Source of the DNA: Methylobacterium sp. C25
GTDB lineage: Bacteria > Pseudomonadota > Alphaproteobacteria > Rhizobiales > Beijerinckiaceae
Reading direction: 5' to 3'
NCBI RefSeq assembly: GCF_021352225.1
Contig: NZ_JAAUVI010000016.1
Location: 33,793 to 97,792 of the forward strand
DNA: 64,000 bases
The notes below the pieces were generated by a model. It saw only the letters and a program-made list of their open reading frames with translations, was not told the origin of the DNA and did not search any database. This document shows, piece by piece, positions 20,205 to 28,363 of the stretch. How positions within the stretch are numbered: the stretch's first letter is position 1; every line of letters starts with the position of its first letter. Position numbers and translations under genes: made by a program.

Positions 20205-21362
20205 CTAGAGAAGGCTGAGCTGGTCCCCTGGCCGTTCGGGCCGGCGAAAGAGGTCGGTGCGCTGCCGAAGTTTTTCCTCCGGGTAGCCGAGGCGCGTCTT
20301 GGCGATGCGGAAGCGGCGCCGGATCAGGTCGGCGTAGGGCCCCTCCCCGATCAGCCGCGTGCCCCAGGCCGAATCGTAGCTCTTGCCGCGGCGGGCCTGC
20401 CCGAGCAGCGAGAACACGTGATCCCGTCGGCCGGGATAATGCTCGGAGAACCAATCCCCGACGAGGCCGTCGAGCTCGTGCGGCAGGCGAAGCAGAACGT
20501 AGTTGGCCTCGCTGGCACCGGCCTCCCGCGCGGCTTTCAGGATGGCCTCGATTTCGTGGTCGTTGAGGGAGGGGATGATGGGGGCGACGATCACCATCAC
20601 CGGCACGCCCGCCTCCGCCAGGCCCCGGATCGCCGCGAGGCGCTTCTGCGGGTGCGGTGCGCGCGGCTCCATGCGGCGGGCGAGGCCGGGATCGAGGGTG
20701 GTCACCGAGATCGCGACCTTGACGAGATCCTCTTCCGCCAGCGCAGAGAGGATGTCGCGGTCGCGCAGGACGAGCCCGGATTTGGTCACGATCCCGACCG
20801 GATGACGAAAGCGGGCGAGCACCTCCAGCACGCCACGGGTCAGGCGATGCTCGCGCTCGATCGGCTGGTACGGATCGGTCGCGGTGCCGAGCGCAACGGT
20901 GCGCGGGACATAGCCGGGCCGCGAGAGATCCTTCTCCAACGCGGCCGCGGCGTTCGTCTTGGCGAACAGTCTCGTCTCGAAATCGAGGCCCGGCGAGAGT
21001 CCGACATAGGCATGATTGGGCCGCGCAAAGCAGTAGACGCAGCCATGCTCACAACCGCGATAGGGATTGATCGACCGGTCGAAACCGATGTCGGGCGAGG
21101 TGTTGTAGGTGAGCAGCGTTCGCGCGACTTCCGTTGCCACGGAGGTGCGCAGCGAATCCGGCGCCGCATCATGCTCTGGGTCAGCATGCGGAACATGTTC
21201 GCGCTGCGCGCCCCAGCCGTCGTCGAAATCCTCTCGGAACGCCGCCTCGAAGCGGCCGGTGGGATTCGCTGTCGCTCCGCGACCGCTCCGCGTTTCGGGG
21301 CGCGGGCGTGCACCAGCGATGCGGCGTGCTGTCTCCTTCGGATCGGGTTTGGACGAGGCCAT
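20205..21362 (-). CDS. Radical SAM protein of the PA0069 / spore-photoproduct-lyase-like family
   Basis: A 385-residue radical SAM enzyme. The [4Fe-4S] motif is C-E-H-G-C-V-Y-C (CxxxCxxC, near residue 100), preceded by SINPYRGC and followed by FARPNHAYVGLSPG and ALGTATDPYQPIE, signatures of this family. The substrate is unknown; relatives are often grouped with DNA-repair-like SPL proteins. I chose ATG 21362, with an alphaproteobacterial SOS box (GTTC-N7-GTTC) about 30-44 nt upstream on its strand, suggesting LexA control and a damage-related role. Confidence 0.9.
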   Translation of the reverse strand: MASSKPDPKETARRIAGARPRPETRSGRGATANPTGRFEAAFREDFDDGWGAQREHVPHADPEHDAAPDSLRTSVATEVARTLLTYNTSPDIGFDRSINPYRGCEHGCVYCFARPNHAYVGLSPGLDFETRLFAKTNAAAALEKDLSRPGYVPRTVALGTATDPYQPIEREHRLTRGVLEVLARFRHPVGIVTKSGLVLRDRDILSALAEEDLVKVAISVTTLDPGLARRMEPRAPHPQKRLAAIRGLAEAGVPVMVIVAPIIPSLNDHEIEAILKAAREAGASEANYVLLRLPHELDGLVGDWFSEHYPGRRDHVFSLLGQARRGKSYDSAWGTRLIGEGPYADLIRRRFRIAKTRLGYPEEKLRQRTDLFRRPERPGDQLSLL

Positions 21363-21391
21363 GGCGGACGGGTCGCAATGCAGGACAACTA

Positions 21392-21406
21392 GAACATAAA
21401 GTGAAC
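21392..21406 (-). promoter_or_regulatory. LexA/SOS box upstream of the radical SAM gene
   Basis: Plus strand GAAC-ATAAAGT-GAAC, which reads GTTC-N7-GTTC on the minus strand, the exact LexA consensus of Alphaproteobacteria. Its centre is about 37 nt upstream of ATG 21362. It could also affect the divergent gene starting near 21495. Confidence 0.7.
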
Positions 21407-21494
21407 ATGCCTGTCCGTCGATGCACATATTGCGGGCATCGCGTTCAATCGCGGGGGATTTTGTCTGCGATCGCGGTCAACTGCTTGGCGCATC

Positions 21495-22037
21495 GTGAAA
21501 ATGCGTTATGGGCGCCGGATGATCTCGGCCCTGATTCACGTGCCTCGGCCCGCCGATCCAGAGGCTGTCGAGCGGCTCGCCGATACGCTGAGCGCTTTGG
21601 TCGAGGGCGTGGCGGCAGGGCTCGTCGCCGATGCCGTGATCGTCTCGGCGCAGGCCTTCAGCGGATTGGAAATCATCGCCGACGGCTCCGGCGCCGCGCT
21701 CGTCGTCAGCGGATCGGAGAACCCATGGCAAGCCGCCGCGCGGGCCGCGCGACGCGACTGGCTGCTCTGCCTGGAAGCGGGCGATCTGCCGCGCGAGGGC
21801 TGGATCCGCAGCGTAGACAGGTTCGTCGGGACAGCCCGTCCGGACATAGTGCTCGGCCGGCTGCATCGCTCTCACGCAGCGCTCGGCGACCGGCTCGGCG
21901 CGCTCGTCGACACGCTCATCAACAGGGCGACGACAAGGCCCGGCGATCTGGTCCGCCGCGCGAGCTTGCTCGGCGCTCCGCCCCCTTCCCCGCGTCAGCG
22001 GCCAAAGGCGTTGTCGGCTTGGGTCGATCGTGCCTGA
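21495..22037 (+). CDS. Glycosyltransferase-like (GT-A) hypothetical protein
   Basis: About 180 residues; an internal ATG near 21519 (MISALIHV) is an equally good start. The N-terminal strand ISALIHVPRPADPE, and later LLCLEAGDLPREGWI, resemble the nucleotide-sugar region and the D-x-D-equivalent position of family-2-type glycosyltransferases, but the classic DxD is replaced by E-A-G-D. It is compact and may be inactive or a distant family member. It is divergent from the SOS-boxed radical SAM gene. Assignment is tentative. Confidence 0.5.
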   Translation: MKMRYGRRMISALIHVPRPADPEAVERLADTLSALVEGVAAGLVADAVIVSAQAFSGLEIIADGSGAALVVSGSENPWQAAARAARRDWLLCLEAGDLPREGWIRSVDRFVGTARPDIVLGRLHRSHAALGDRLGALVDTLINRATTRPGDLVRRASLLGAPPPSPRQRPKALSAWVDRA

Positions 22038-22117
22038 CAGCTCAGCATGGCGCAGCCGCCTGGCGACATGGACAGGCACCCGACTCCGCCTCATGATCCC
22101 GGTTACCGAAACGGTCG

Positions 22118-22589
22118 ATGATCCGGCCAATGCAACGCCTGCCCTACTCCTACCGAGACGACCCAAATGTCCCAGCCTTCCGCAACGACCTGCCGATTGT
22201 CGTCTACGACGGAGTCTGCGGGCTTTGCTCCGGGATGGTGCGCTTCACATTATGGATCGATGGGTCACGCGAGCGCCATCGCTTCGTCGCAGCCCAGTCT
22301 CCAATCGGCGAGGCGCTCTTTCGGCACTACGGCTTGCGTTACGACAACTACGAAACGGTCCTCGTCATCAGCGGCGGCCGCTGCCTTCAGAAGTCGGAAG
22401 CTGTCCTCTCTCTGCTCGAGAGCCTCGGGCCGCCCTGGTCGTGGATCGGGCGCATCGGCGCACTAGTTGCCCACGCCGCTGCGCAACGCCGCCTACGAGT
22501 TCATTGCCAAGAACCGCTACCGGATCTGGGGCCGCGCAGACGCATGCCGGCGACCACCCCCGGGTGCCGAGGCGAGGTTTCTCGGATGA
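22118..22589 (+). pseudogene. DUF393 (DCC) thiol-disulfide oxidoreductase-like gene with a frameshift
   Basis: The first part reads as a DCC-family protein: VVYDGVCGLCSGMVRF (C-G-L-C active-site-like motif) followed by RFVAAQSPIGEALF. Near 22465 the frame changes: the expected family C terminus (LPTPLRNAAYEFIAKNRYR followed by W-G-R) appears in the +1 frame and ends at TGA 22587-22589. The original frame runs on as unrelated sequence to 22645. A single indel would restore an about 157-residue protein. It is either a real inactivation or a sequence error. Confidence 0.75.
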
Positions 22590-22646
22590 TCGATCGGCTC
22601 TGCGACGCAGCCGCGCCCAGCCCTTTCGATCGAGACGCAGCGTGAT

Positions 22647-23537
22647 CTAGGCGCCTGCTCCGTCTGGGCGCTCCTCACGAGCCAATCTCAGCAGATTTTG
22701 TCCGTAGTTCGTTTTGGCGAAGAGCTCACCGCGGGCGATGAGCTGGTCTCGGGTGATGAATCCTTGGAGGTAGGCGATCTCTTCGAGGCAGGCGACCTGC
22801 AGTCCCTGACGGTTCTGCAGGGTGCGCACGAACTCCGAGGCCTCCAGCAGACTGTCATGCGTGCCGGTGTCGAGCCAGGCATAGCCGCGGCTCATCTTCT
22901 CGACGTGGAGCTGACCGCGATCGAGGTAGGTCTGATTGACGCTCGTGATCTCCAACTCGCCCCGCGCGGAGGGTTTCACCTGCGCCGCGATGTCGAGCAC
23001 CTGGTTGTCGTAGAAGTAAAGGCCGGTTACCGCCCATGGGGATTCCGGCTGCTGCGGCTTCTCGACGATGCGGCGCGGCCGGCCCTCTTTGTCCAGGCTG
23101 ACCACGCCGTAGGCTTCCGGGTGGTCGACATGGTACGCGAACACTGTCGCGCCTTCCGTCCGCTGGACCGAGCGACGCAACAACTCACTCATGCCGTTGC
23201 CGAAAAACAGGTTGTCGCCGAGCACCAGGGCGACCGGGTCGTTAGCCACGAACTCGCGGCCGATGATGAAGGCTTGGGCGAGCCCTTCCGGCTGTGGCTG
23301 GACCGCGTAGCTGAAGCTCAGGCCGAACTGCTCGCCGAAGCCCAGCAGGCGCTGATAGTTGCCGAGATGCTCGGGGCTGGAGATGACCAGGATCTCGCGG
23401 ATGCCGGCGAGCATCAGCACCGAGATCGGATAGTAGATCATCGGTTTGTCGTAGACCGGCAGCAGCTGTTTGTTGATGGCGAGCGTCGCCGGATGCAGCC
23501 GCGTGCCGGAGCCGCCAGCGAGTACGATGCCCTTCAT
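22647..23537 (-). CDS. rfbA: Glucose-1-phosphate thymidylyltransferase
   Basis: A 296-residue nucleotidyltransferase making dTDP-glucose from dTTP and glucose-1-phosphate. Signature LAGGSGTRLHPAT (residues 6-18) is followed by K-Q-L-L-P-V-Y-D-K-P-M-I-Y-Y-P, and LGDNLFFG (about 110-117) supplies the metal-binding Asp. The start overlaps the rfbD stop by 4 nt (ATGA). It is the final gene of the rfbC-B-D-A set. Confidence 0.97.
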   Translation of the reverse strand: MKGIVLAGGSGTRLHPATLAINKQLLPVYDKPMIYYPISVLMLAGIREILVISSPEHLGNYQRLLGFGEQFGLSFSYAVQPQPEGLAQAFIIGREFVANDPVALVLGDNLFFGNGMSELLRRSVQRTEGATVFAYHVDHPEAYGVVSLDKEGRPRRIVEKPQQPESPWAVTGLYFYDNQVLDIAAQVKPSARGELEITSVNQTYLDRGQLHVEKMSRGYAWLDTGTHDSLLEASEFVRTLQNRQGLQVACLEEIAYLQGFITRDQLIARGELFAKTNYGQNLLRLAREERPDGAGA

Positions 23538-24439
23538 GGGATGGCCTTTTCGATTGCTTTGCGCGGTCCGACGAGCCGGTCGAGGATGTCCTCGAGCGCT
23601 TCTTGCCAGGGCCGCGGCGTGAGGCCGAAGGCGGCCGTCAGGCTTGCGGTCGATAGTTGAGAGTTGGCGGGGCGCCGTGCCGGAGTCCGGTAGGCGCTGG
23701 TCGGGATGCCCTCGACCGGGATCGCGCGCCCGCCGCGCTGGGCATTGCCGGCGACGATGGCTTGCGCGAAGCCGTGCCAGGTCGTGGCGCCCGCATTGAC
23801 GCAGTGGAAAGTGCCGGTCGGGGCCTGCGCGTCTGCGACAAGCCGCAAGGCGATCGTGGCCAGTGCCGCAGCGAGATCGGCGGCGGAGGTGGGGCAGCCG
23901 TGCTGGTCATCGACGACCGTGAGTGTGTCGCGCTCGGCGGCGAGCCGCAGCATGGTCTTCACGAAGTTGCCCCTGTGCGGGCTGACCACCCAGGCGGTGC
24001 GGACGATGGCATGGCGCGGATTGCCGGTGCGTACCGCCATCTCTCCGGCCGCCTTGCTCGCTCCGTAGACGCTGGTGGGGCCGATCGGTGTATTCGGCTC
24101 ATAGGCGTCCGTGTCTGAGCCGTCGAAGACGTAGTCCGTCGAAACATGTACCAGCGGGATTTTCTTGCGAGCCGTTTCGGCGGCGAGAATGGCCGGAGCC
24201 AGCGCGTTGAGCCGCCAGGCGGCCGCAACGTCGCTCTCGGCCTTGTCGACGGCCGTGTAGGCGGCCGTGTTGATCACCGCAGCCCAGTCACGCTCACTGA
24301 TGATCTGGGCGACAGCAGCCTCATCGGTGATATCGAGCGCCTCGCGGCTCGGCGCCTGGGCGTGCACGCCCTTCGGCCAGGGATAGGCTTGAAGCTCCGT
24401 CCCGACTTGGCCCGCTCCGCCGAGGATGAGGATGTCCAT
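23534..24439 (-). CDS. rfbD: dTDP-4-dehydrorhamnose reductase
   Basis: A 301-residue short-chain reductase forming dTDP-L-rhamnose. It has an N-terminal GGAGQVGTEL NAD(P)-binding motif (about residues 7-16), the HVSTDYVFDGSD segment and the YGASKAAGE catalytic Y-x3-K. ATG 24439 (MDILILGG) is favoured over the longer frame. It lies 11 nt after rfbB and is coupled to rfbA. Confidence 0.96.
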   Translation of the reverse strand: MDILILGGAGQVGTELQAYPWPKGVHAQAPSREALDITDEAAVAQIISERDWAAVINTAAYTAVDKAESDVAAAWRLNALAPAILAAETARKKIPLVHVSTDYVFDGSDTDAYEPNTPIGPTSVYGASKAAGEMAVRTGNPRHAIVRTAWVVSPHRGNFVKTMLRLAAERDTLTVVDDQHGCPTSAADLAAALATIALRLVADAQAPTGTFHCVNAGATTWHGFAQAIVAGNAQRGGRAIPVEGIPTSAYRTPARRPANSQLSTASLTAAFGLTPRPWQEALEDILDRLVGPRKAIEKAIP

Positions 24440-24450
24440 CGGGAGGACGC

Positions 24451-25512
24451 TCACGCCTGCCTGGCCGGCGCCAGTCCGAGGCGCTCGCCCGTATAGCGGC
24501 CCGCGCGGATCGGCTGCCACCAGCTCTCATTCTCGAGATACCAGCGCACCGTCTCTTCCAGCGCCGCCTCGAAGACCTTCTCGGGCCGCCAACCGAGTTC
24601 GGCTTCAGCCTTGCTGCAGTCGATGGCGTAGCGCCGGTCGTGGCCGGGCCGGTCCGTCACGAAGTTGATGAGTTCTTCGTGCGGAGCGTTTTGCGGCCGG
24701 AGGTGGTCGAAGGCGGCGCAGAGCCCCTTCACGACACCGAGATTGTTCCTCACCGAGCGGCCGCCGAGCAGGTAGGTCTCGCCGACCCGCCCGCGCTCCA
24801 GCACGGCGACGAGCCCTCTGGCGTGATCCTCGACATGGATCCAATCGCGCTCGTTGAGGCCATCGCCATAGACCGGCAGGCTCTTCCCCTCCAGCGCGTT
24901 GAGGATCATCAGCGGGATCAGCTTCTCCGGGAAATGGCGTGGCCCGTAATTGTTCGAGCAGTTGGTCACCAGCACCGGCAGGCCGTAGGTCTCGTGCCAG
25001 GCCCGCGCCAGATGGTCGGAAGCGGCCTTCGAGGCCGAATAGGGCGATCGCGGATCATAGCGGCTCTCCTCCGTGAAGAAGGCGCCCTCCGGCAGCGAGC
25101 CGTAGACCTCGTCGGTGGAGACATGGAGGAAGCGAAACGCCTTCCGCTGCGCCTCGGACAGCGTCTCCCAGTATGTACGAGCGCCGTCGAGCATGACCTG
25201 TGTGCCGACCACGTTGGTGCGCACGAACGCCCCCGGATCGGTGATCGAGCGATCGACGTGGCTCTCGGCAGCCAGATGCATCACTGCATCCGGCGCGAAC
25301 TTGGCGAAGAGGGCGTGGATGCGGGCCGGATCGCAGATATCGGCCTGCACCAGCCGGTGCCGCGCATCGCCCTCCAGGGGAGCCAGCGAGATCGGATTGG
25401 CTGCGTAGGTCAGCGCATCGAGCGTGAGCACCTCGTGGCCGAGGTCCTGCACGAGATGCAGGACGAGCGCCGAGCCGATGAAGCCGCAGCCGCCGGTCAC
25501 GATGATGCGCAT
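24451..25512 (-). CDS. rfbB: dTDP-glucose 4,6-dehydratase
   Basis: A 353-residue extended SDR enzyme. It begins MRIIVTGGCGFIGSALV with the G-x2-G-x2-G NAD site, contains HLAAESHVDRSI and HVSTDEVYGSLP, and the catalytic Y-S-A-S-K (about 158-162). It converts dTDP-glucose to the 4-keto-6-deoxy sugar in rhamnose biosynthesis for cell-surface polysaccharide. It lies 38 nt after rfbC. Confidence 0.97.
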   Translation of the reverse strand: MRIIVTGGCGFIGSALVLHLVQDLGHEVLTLDALTYAANPISLAPLEGDARHRLVQADICDPARIHALFAKFAPDAVMHLAAESHVDRSITDPGAFVRTNVVGTQVMLDGARTYWETLSEAQRKAFRFLHVSTDEVYGSLPEGAFFTEESRYDPRSPYSASKAASDHLARAWHETYGLPVLVTNCSNNYGPRHFPEKLIPLMILNALEGKSLPVYGDGLNERDWIHVEDHARGLVAVLERGRVGETYLLGGRSVRNNLGVVKGLCAAFDHLRPQNAPHEELINFVTDRPGHDRRYAIDCSKAEAELGWRPEKVFEAALEETVRWYLENESWWQPIRAGRYTGERLGLAPARQA

Positions 25513-25550
25513 GACAATACTCTCCGTCAGCCGCCTGGGCGATCCTACAG

Positions 25551-26102
25551 TCAGAACAGCTCTGGCGCCTCGGCGAGCCGGGGGGCGGCCTTGTCCTTAG
25601 CCGAAAGGATTGCCTCGGCCTCACTCACCGGCCAGTCGATCCCGATCTCGGGATCGTTCCAGACGATGTTACGGTCGTTCGCCGGGCTGTAATAGGCGTC
25701 GACCTTGTAGGCGACCATGGTGTTCGGCTCCAGGGTGCAGAAGCCGTGGGCGAAGCCGTGCGGTATGAAGAGCTGCTCACCATTCTCCGCATCGAGCCGC
25801 ACAGCGACGTACTTCCCGAAGGTCGACGAACCGCGTCGGATATCGACCGCCACATCGAGGATCGCCCCGGCCAGCACCCGCACGAGCTTGGCCTGTGCGG
25901 CAGGCGGGGTCTGAAAATGCAGGCCCCGCAGCGTCCCGACCGGCGCAGAGAACGACTGATTATCCTGCACGAACACGTTGGCGATGCCGCGCTCGGCCAG
26001 CTGGTCCATCCGGAACACCTCCGAGAACCAGCCACGCTCGTCGCCATGCCGCTTCGGGATCACCCGCTTGACCTCGGGGATCTCGGTCTCAATCACTCGC
26101 AT
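25551..26102 (-). CDS. rfbC: dTDP-4-dehydrorhamnose 3,5-epimerase
   Basis: A 183-residue cupin-fold epimerase. Family signatures are GWFSEVFRMDQL, NVFVQDNQSFS, TLRGLHFQTPP (with the catalytic His) and IPHGFAHGFCTLEP. It begins the leftward rfbCBDA operon for dTDP-L-rhamnose; the TonB-C-terminal gene ends 82 nt upstream of its start. Confidence 0.97.
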   Translation of the reverse strand: MRVIETEIPEVKRVIPKRHGDERGWFSEVFRMDQLAERGIANVFVQDNQSFSAPVGTLRGLHFQTPPAAQAKLVRVLAGAILDVAVDIRRGSSTFGKYVAVRLDAENGEQLFIPHGFAHGFCTLEPNTMVAYKVDAYYSPANDRNIVWNDPEIGIDWPVSEAEAILSAKDKAAPRLAEAPELF

Positions 26103-26184
26103 CGTCGCCCCCGAAAAATGGATCGTTCCTTGGCCGCGCGTTCAAGGGTGTGGGGGATGCCGAGTCAAGCAGGCCTCGCACCCC

Positions 26185-26616
26185 TTACCGCGCAAACTCC
26201 ACCGCAAAGGCCAACTCAGTAAACCCCTCCAACGTCAGCAGCTTTGCCGGGGGCGGCGAAAAGGGCGCGGCCGCTTTGGCAGCTTGGAGCGCGCGTCTGT
26301 CGAGAGCATCGGAGCCTGAACTCTCCTCGATTGCGGCGCCCTCCAGCATGCCTTCGGAACCAATCCGAATCCGGATCGTCACAGTACCCTCAGGAATGGC
26401 TGCGCGTGAATTTCGGGAACTGTTGCCGGGGAGATCCTGGGATGCTTCTTGGCCGGATCGGCTGACCTTCGTCACGACCATCGCTACCCATTGTGCCGGA
26501 CTCTGCCGTGAGGCTGGCCGTTCCTTCACCTGTAGCGGCGAACCGGCTGCCGCGCTCTCGGGTTCGCCGAGGATCGCTACCGATACGAGACCTGCACAGA
26601 CCAGTCGCGGCAGCAT
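26185..26616 (-). CDS. Secreted protein with TonB C-terminal domain
   Basis: A 143-residue protein with an N-terminal signal-like segment (LVCAGLVSVAILGEPESAAA) and a C-terminal TonB-type domain (about 75-143): GTVTIRIRIGSEGMLEG, S-S-G-S-D-A-L-D-R-R-A-L and AAAPFSPPP. It has no long Pro-rich periplasmic spanner and no strong membrane anchor, so it is not a canonical TonB. Its role is unknown. Confidence 0.75.
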   Translation of the reverse strand: MLPRLVCAGLVSVAILGEPESAAAGSPLQVKERPASRQSPAQWVAMVVTKVSRSGQEASQDLPGNSSRNSRAAIPEGTVTIRIRIGSEGMLEGAAIEESSGSDALDRRALQAAKAAAPFSPPPAKLLTLEGFTELAFAVEFAR

Positions 26617-26646
26617 GGACTCCGGTCCCTGAGAGTGGTGCAGAAC

Positions 26647-26672
26647 AAAAAAGGGCGCCCGTAGGCGCCCTT
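26647..26672 (-). terminator. Intrinsic terminator
   Basis: GGGCGCC/GGCGCCC stem followed on the minus strand by a run of T (plus-strand AAAAAA at 26647-26652). It lies 23 nt after the small Lys/Met-rich secreted protein gene and can also end transcription ahead of the TonB-C-terminal gene. Confidence 0.8.
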
Positions 26673-26694
26673 GGATGTCAAGCGGCCTTGCCGC

Positions 26695-26886
26695 TCACAT
26701 CTTTTTCTTCTTCATCGACTTCGACTGCATCTTGCCACCGGACATCTTGCCGCTGGAGCCGCCGCCGGCATCTGCGTTGGATCCGGTCTGCATGGTGCTC
26801 TTGCCGCTGGCCGCCGAGGCGCCGGTGGCTCCGAAGCCGAGGGTTCCAAAGGCGAGCGCGGCCGCGAGCGCGAGGGCGAATTTCAT
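26695..26886 (-). CDS. Small secreted Lys/Met/Ser-rich protein
   Basis: 63 residues: signal peptide (residues 1-25, ending A-S-A-A) followed by a low-complexity G/S/K/M tail with repeated S-G-K-M and a terminal K-K-K-K-M. No family is recognised beyond similar short periplasmic pentapeptide-like products seen in this order. It has its own terminator. The methionine/lysine-rich tail could bind metal or anions, but that is speculation. Confidence 0.7.
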   Translation of the reverse strand: MKFALALAAALAFGTLGFGATGASAASGKSTMQTGSNADAGGGSSGKMSGGKMQSKSMKKKKM

Positions 26887-27095
26887 TATGCTACTCCCAG
26901 TTGTTGAGGCGGTAGATCGTCTTTTTGCCTCGGGACAACAGGTGGATTTCGGCTCGGTTCCTCAAATCACGGAGGCGGCAAACCCTCCGATCCTCAAGCT
27001 TTGCTTTCCGGCTTGCCGCGGATAAGCGCTTGCGAGCTTTCAGGGCGCCCCAATTCGTCCTCCCAAAACCAGCGCGCTCGGCCGCGAGACTTGCC

Positions 27096-27653
27096 CTAGA
27101 CGCTGATCGTCGCCCCACGACGCAAATGCTCGTCGAGCCGCGGCAGAATCTCGACGAAATTGCAGGGCCGGTGGCGGTAATCGAGCTGTGCGTCGAGGAT
27201 CCCGTCCCAGGCATCTTTACACGCGCCGGGCGAGCCGGGCAGTACGAAGACGTAGGTTGCCCGCACCACCCCGGCAGTGGCCCGCGATTGCAGGGTCGAG
27301 GTGCCGATCTTGTCGTAGGAGATGCGGTGGAAGACGGCCGAGAAACCGTCCATTCTCTTCTCGAAGAGTGGTTCGATCGCTTCGGGGGTGACGTCGCGAC
27401 CGGTGAAGCCGGTGCCCCCTGTGGTGAGGATCACGTCGATATCCGGATCGCGCGACCAGGCCTCGACCGTCTTGCGGATCGCTGGGATCTCGTCGGGCAC
27501 GATCGCCCTGGCGGCGAGCTTGTGACCGGCCGTCTCCAGCCGCCCGACAAGCGTATCGCCGGAGCGATCGTCCTCGATCGTGCGCGTGTCGGAGACGGTT
27601 AGCACGGCGATGGCGAGCGGGATGAAGGGGCGTTCGAGGGCGGTGTCGTTCAT
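27096..27653 (-). CDS. moaB: Molybdenum cofactor biosynthesis protein B
   Basis: A 185-residue MoaB/Mog-type protein, trimeric in the family, that acts in adenylylation of molybdopterin. Motifs are VLTVSDTRTIEDDRSGD (about residues 17-33), LTTGGTGFTGRDVTPEAI (about 79-96) and VLPGSPGACKDAW near the C terminus. I chose ATG 27653 since the upstream in-frame sequence is not protein-like. Confidence 0.93.
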   Translation of the reverse strand: MNDTALERPFIPLAIAVLTVSDTRTIEDDRSGDTLVGRLETAGHKLAARAIVPDEIPAIRKTVEAWSRDPDIDVILTTGGTGFTGRDVTPEAIEPLFEKRMDGFSAVFHRISYDKIGTSTLQSRATAGVVRATYVFVLPGSPGACKDAWDGILDAQLDYRHRPCNFVEILPRLDEHLRRGATISV

Positions 27654-28363
27654 CGATGGCTCGCCTGCAGGGTGAGGTTTCGACGATGATACGACATCCA
27701 GCGCCGGCCGGCGCCTGCGATCGTGCATCGACACTCGCCGACGATCCTGCCCTAAGAGTCGCGCTGCACAGGTCGCCCTTCGCTTTGCCGTGACCAATCT
27801 CTCTCCGATCAGGCCGCCCTGGCTGTCGCGTTGAGCTTCTGTGCGATCTCAGAGATCAGGGAGACGGCGTTCGCTTCTGGTGCAGGGCAGGACGCGCCGG
27901 TTCAGCGCCTCGGCCTCTGTCTAGCGGGCGACCTCCGTCCTTCACTGGCCGAGAAGGGCGAGCGTGAGAACCCAGAAGAGGTTGCGCGTACCCGTGCACC
28001 GGCGGACGAGGGCTTCGAGTCCGGTCGTCTGATCGGGGACCTTGGCGAACTCGCCCTTCTTCTGAAGCTCCGCAATCCATGCGCCGATCTCCCGCGGTGA
28101 CTGGCCCTGCGCGAGACCGGCGGCGAGGGTGATGAGCAGGCGTGCTGCCACGACGATTGGCGCGAGCCGACAGAGGACCCGATAGGGCTGCCGCGTGGCA
28201 CGATCGCGGAGGACGGAAGCGCGTCGTCGGCGGCCCGAAGACTGTCGTCGGCAGCCAGTGAAGTTCCACGCTATCGGTCTGACGATCACCAAGACTGCGA
28301 AAGCGCGGTGCTATGTTGAACAGGCGAATCGCGCGGGGCGCTGGTGGTTCGGAGGTTGGGCTT
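27654..28363. other. Mostly gene-free region with one doubtful small frame
   Basis: About 710 nt between moaB and the patatin-like gene. Apart from the doubtful minus-strand frame at 27942-28292, described separately, no frame looks coding. No tRNA or clear repeat was seen. Confidence 0.4.
27942..28292 (-). CDS. Doubtful small membrane-associated protein
   Basis: A 116-residue frame whose first 40 residues are Arg-rich and unconvincing. The second part (APIVVAARLLITLAAGLAQG, then a charged helix, then LFWVLTLALLG) has the pattern of a protein with two hydrophobic segments. It may be a genuine short gene with a later start or the remnant of one. No family is recognised. Confidence 0.3.
   Translation of the reverse strand: MVIVRPIAWNFTGCRRQSSGRRRRASVLRDRATRQPYRVLCRLAPIVVAARLLITLAAGLAQGQSPREIGAWIAELQKKGEFAKVPDQTTGLEALVRRCTGTRNLFWVLTLALLGQ

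Noticed and set aside
26891..27602. Frames on both strands around moaB
   Set aside because: Apart from moaB itself these are antisense or read-through shadows; the segment 26887-27095 shows no convincing gene.
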